Position numbers and translations under genes: made by a program. Below are positions 62,625 to 63,460 of a stretch of 63,460 bases of DNA, piece after piece (position 1 is the stretch's first letter; every line of letters begins with the position of its first letter). The notes beneath the pieces are model-generated. The model had not been told where the DNA came from and did not search any database. It saw nothing but the letters and a program-made list of their open reading frames with translations. The DNA is taken from assembly GCF_001718195.1 (NCBI RefSeq), contig NZ_MCNV01000038.1, positions 1 to 63,460 on the forward strand. Reading direction: 5' to 3'. This stretch comes from Paraburkholderia nodosa. Its GTDB lineage: Bacteria; Pseudomonadota; Gammaproteobacteria; Burkholderiales; Burkholderiaceae.

Positions 62625-63065
62625 CTAGTCGAAGGCCGTGCAGAGGCGCTCGATCGGTACCGCGATCAGTATGCAGATCGAAAAAGCGAGACCAAAAGTG
62701 AAGGCCACGGAAGCCGTCGCTCCGCACCAGGCGACGAAGCGGTTGGCGTCGCGTTTTTCGTGCGCGACGTAGGCAATCTTGCGCCAGGCGCGGCCGGCGG
62801 CGTAGGTAATGGCGAGTGCAAGCACGAGCGCACAAACCGAGGCGATGCCGAGGATCCACTGCGTGCCGTGCCAGCCTGGCATCGGATCCTGCGTGACGAC
62901 GTCGGCGCAGGCCGTGGAAACGAGCGTGACGCCGAGCGCCAGATGCAGCAGCCAGATGAGCGGCACCGCGCACAGACCGAGCCAGGCGGCGACGCGCTGT
63001 GCGCGCGTTGGCTCTGGGTGGGAACCGGCGCCGGGTGGTTGCCCGGATGTGGGGGCGGGCGTCAT
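62625..63065 (-). CDS. Small membrane protein of unknown function
   Basis: 146 residues with three hydrophobic helices (about 28-50, 70-92, 112-137) after a proline-rich N-terminus. The ATG at 63065 has an excellent GGAGGA site 5 bases before it. I do not recognise the family; similar three-helix proteins accompany cytochrome oxidase genes, which are absent here. Lies next to the insertion-sequence end. Confidence 0.75.
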   Translation of the reverse strand: MTPAPTSGQPPGAGSHPEPTRAQRVAAWLGLCAVPLIWLLHLALGVTLVSTACADVVTQDPMPGWHGTQWILGIASVCALVLALAITYAAGRAWRKIAYVAHEKRDANRFVAWCGATASVAFTFGLAFSICILIAVPIERLCTAFD

Positions 63066-63167
63066 GGGTTCCTCCAGTGAGGCGGCATGGGTTCGCGGCG
63101 CAGGAGATGTGCCCGGTGGACGTTATTCGATTTTACATAACATAAATTATCGCAGTTTTACTTGTAA

Positions 63168-63215
63168 GAGCAAAGTAGTAGTGTCGTACTTGAGCAAAGT
63201 ACAGATGTCGTACCC
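63168..63215. repeat. Two imperfect 24-bp tandem repeats at the IS left end
   Basis: Copies at 63168-63191 and 63192-63215, identical at 18 of 24 positions (both share GAGCAAAGTA and TGTCGTAC). They lie about 55 bases before the transposase start and look like transposase binding sites in an insertion-sequence terminus. The exact outer end of the element cannot be seen. Confidence 0.6.
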
Positions 63216-63269
63216 AGGTTCGATTTGAGGTACATGCTGGACGGTTTTCACGGATACGTGGAGCCGCCG

Positions 63270-63460
63270 ATGGCCTGTACCGGGATGATCACGATGAGCA
63301 TGCGCGAGCTGGACCGCCTGAAGGTGATCGAGGCAGTCGCCGAGGCACAGCTGATGCCCTGGCGAGCGGCTGAACGGCTAGGCATCTGCCGCCGTCAGGT
63401 CGAGCGCCTGGTGCTGCGGTATCGGGCATCCGGGGCATCCGGGCTGGTTTCGCGACGGCG
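63270..63460 (+). mobile_element. ISNCY-like transposase, 5' part only
   Basis: The first about 63 codons, cut by the window end. Typical start SMRELDRLKVIEAVAEAQLM, a helix-turn-helix AAERLGICRRQVERLVLRY, then GLVSRRR, as in ISNCY/ISDol1-like transposases. ATG at 63270 (an ATG at 63285 is equally good). Not enough is present for the catalytic DDE. Confidence 0.75.

Noticed and set aside
1..63460. CRISPR array or prophage
   Set aside because: No regularly spaced identical repeats and no phage structural, lysis or integrase genes were seen; the contractile-tail-like genes are T6SS.

Overview
The window is high-GC DNA with dense, mostly operonic genes. It carries hopanoid genes, a complete-looking type VI secretion (T6SS) locus, Burkholderia-type porins that begin QSSVTLYG after the signal peptide, and the cat/ben benzoate pathway. 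This points to a Burkholderiaceae betaproteobacterium, most likely Paraburkholderia, Caballeronia or a close relative (inferred from protein resemblance only).

Layout. (1) 1-2785: the 3' end of a hopanoid side-chain operon (hpnJ-hpnI-hpnL). (2) 2863-5156: a strip of accessory genes beside the T6SS: a YopT-like (peptidase family C58) putative effector with a visible Cys/His/Asp triad, an unrecognised 232-residue protein facing it, and a secreted DUF3455 protein. (3) 5238-25009: a T6SS operon in the order tssA-tssB-tssC-hcp-tssE-tssF-tssG-tssH-vgrG-tagH-tssK-tssL-tssM-tagF. I see neither a tssJ lipoprotein nor a PAAR gene. (4) 25006-30905, minus strand, converging on tagF: a membrane-anchored catalase-like peroxidase, an ECF sigma factor, an anti-sigma factor, a FecR-like periplasmic protein, a HAMP protein with a CxxCH haem-binding motif, and a soluble Ser/Thr kinase. 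Tight spacing from sigma factor to kinase suggests one regulatory operon that may link envelope redox state to T6SS phosphorylation control. (5) 31019-34343: a histidine-kinase remnant, tRNA-Gly, tRNA-Asn, a flavin-binding oxidase-like gene, a GNAT/FemAB-like acetyltransferase, and a free-standing membrane domain that resembles the N-terminal anchor of the quinoprotein dehydrogenase at 58323. (6) 34851-39115: a polar-amino-acid or polyamine type ABC importer without its ATPase, a PuuB-like oxidase and a cupin-type XRE regulator, with a nested inverted repeat at the oxidase start. (7) 39116-45315: a structured terminator-ended non-coding stretch, HU, a GGDEF protein, DUF427, an orphan ssuD, and hipBA with an operator wrapped around its promoter.

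(8) 45373-52741: a LysR regulator divergent from catB-catC-catA-benA-benB-benC-benD, encoding conversion of benzoate to catechol and on to muconolactone and the enol-lactone. Two BenM/CatM-type half-perfect dyads lie in the divergent promoter region. (9) 52826-62031: a solute-binding-like protein without a signal peptide, three general porins, a MarR regulator with a perfect palindrome over its promoter, a 42-residue leader ORF coupled to a TRIC/UPF0126 channel gene, and a membrane PQQ-dependent dehydrogenase. (10) 62032-63460: gene debris (the tail of an ABC-F ATPase), a small membrane protein, and the left end of an ISNCY-like insertion sequence that runs off the window.

The strongest candidates for something undescribed are the C58-type putative T6SS effector with its unknown neighbour, and the sigma/anti-sigma/FecR/haem-sensor/kinase operon that abuts the T6SS.
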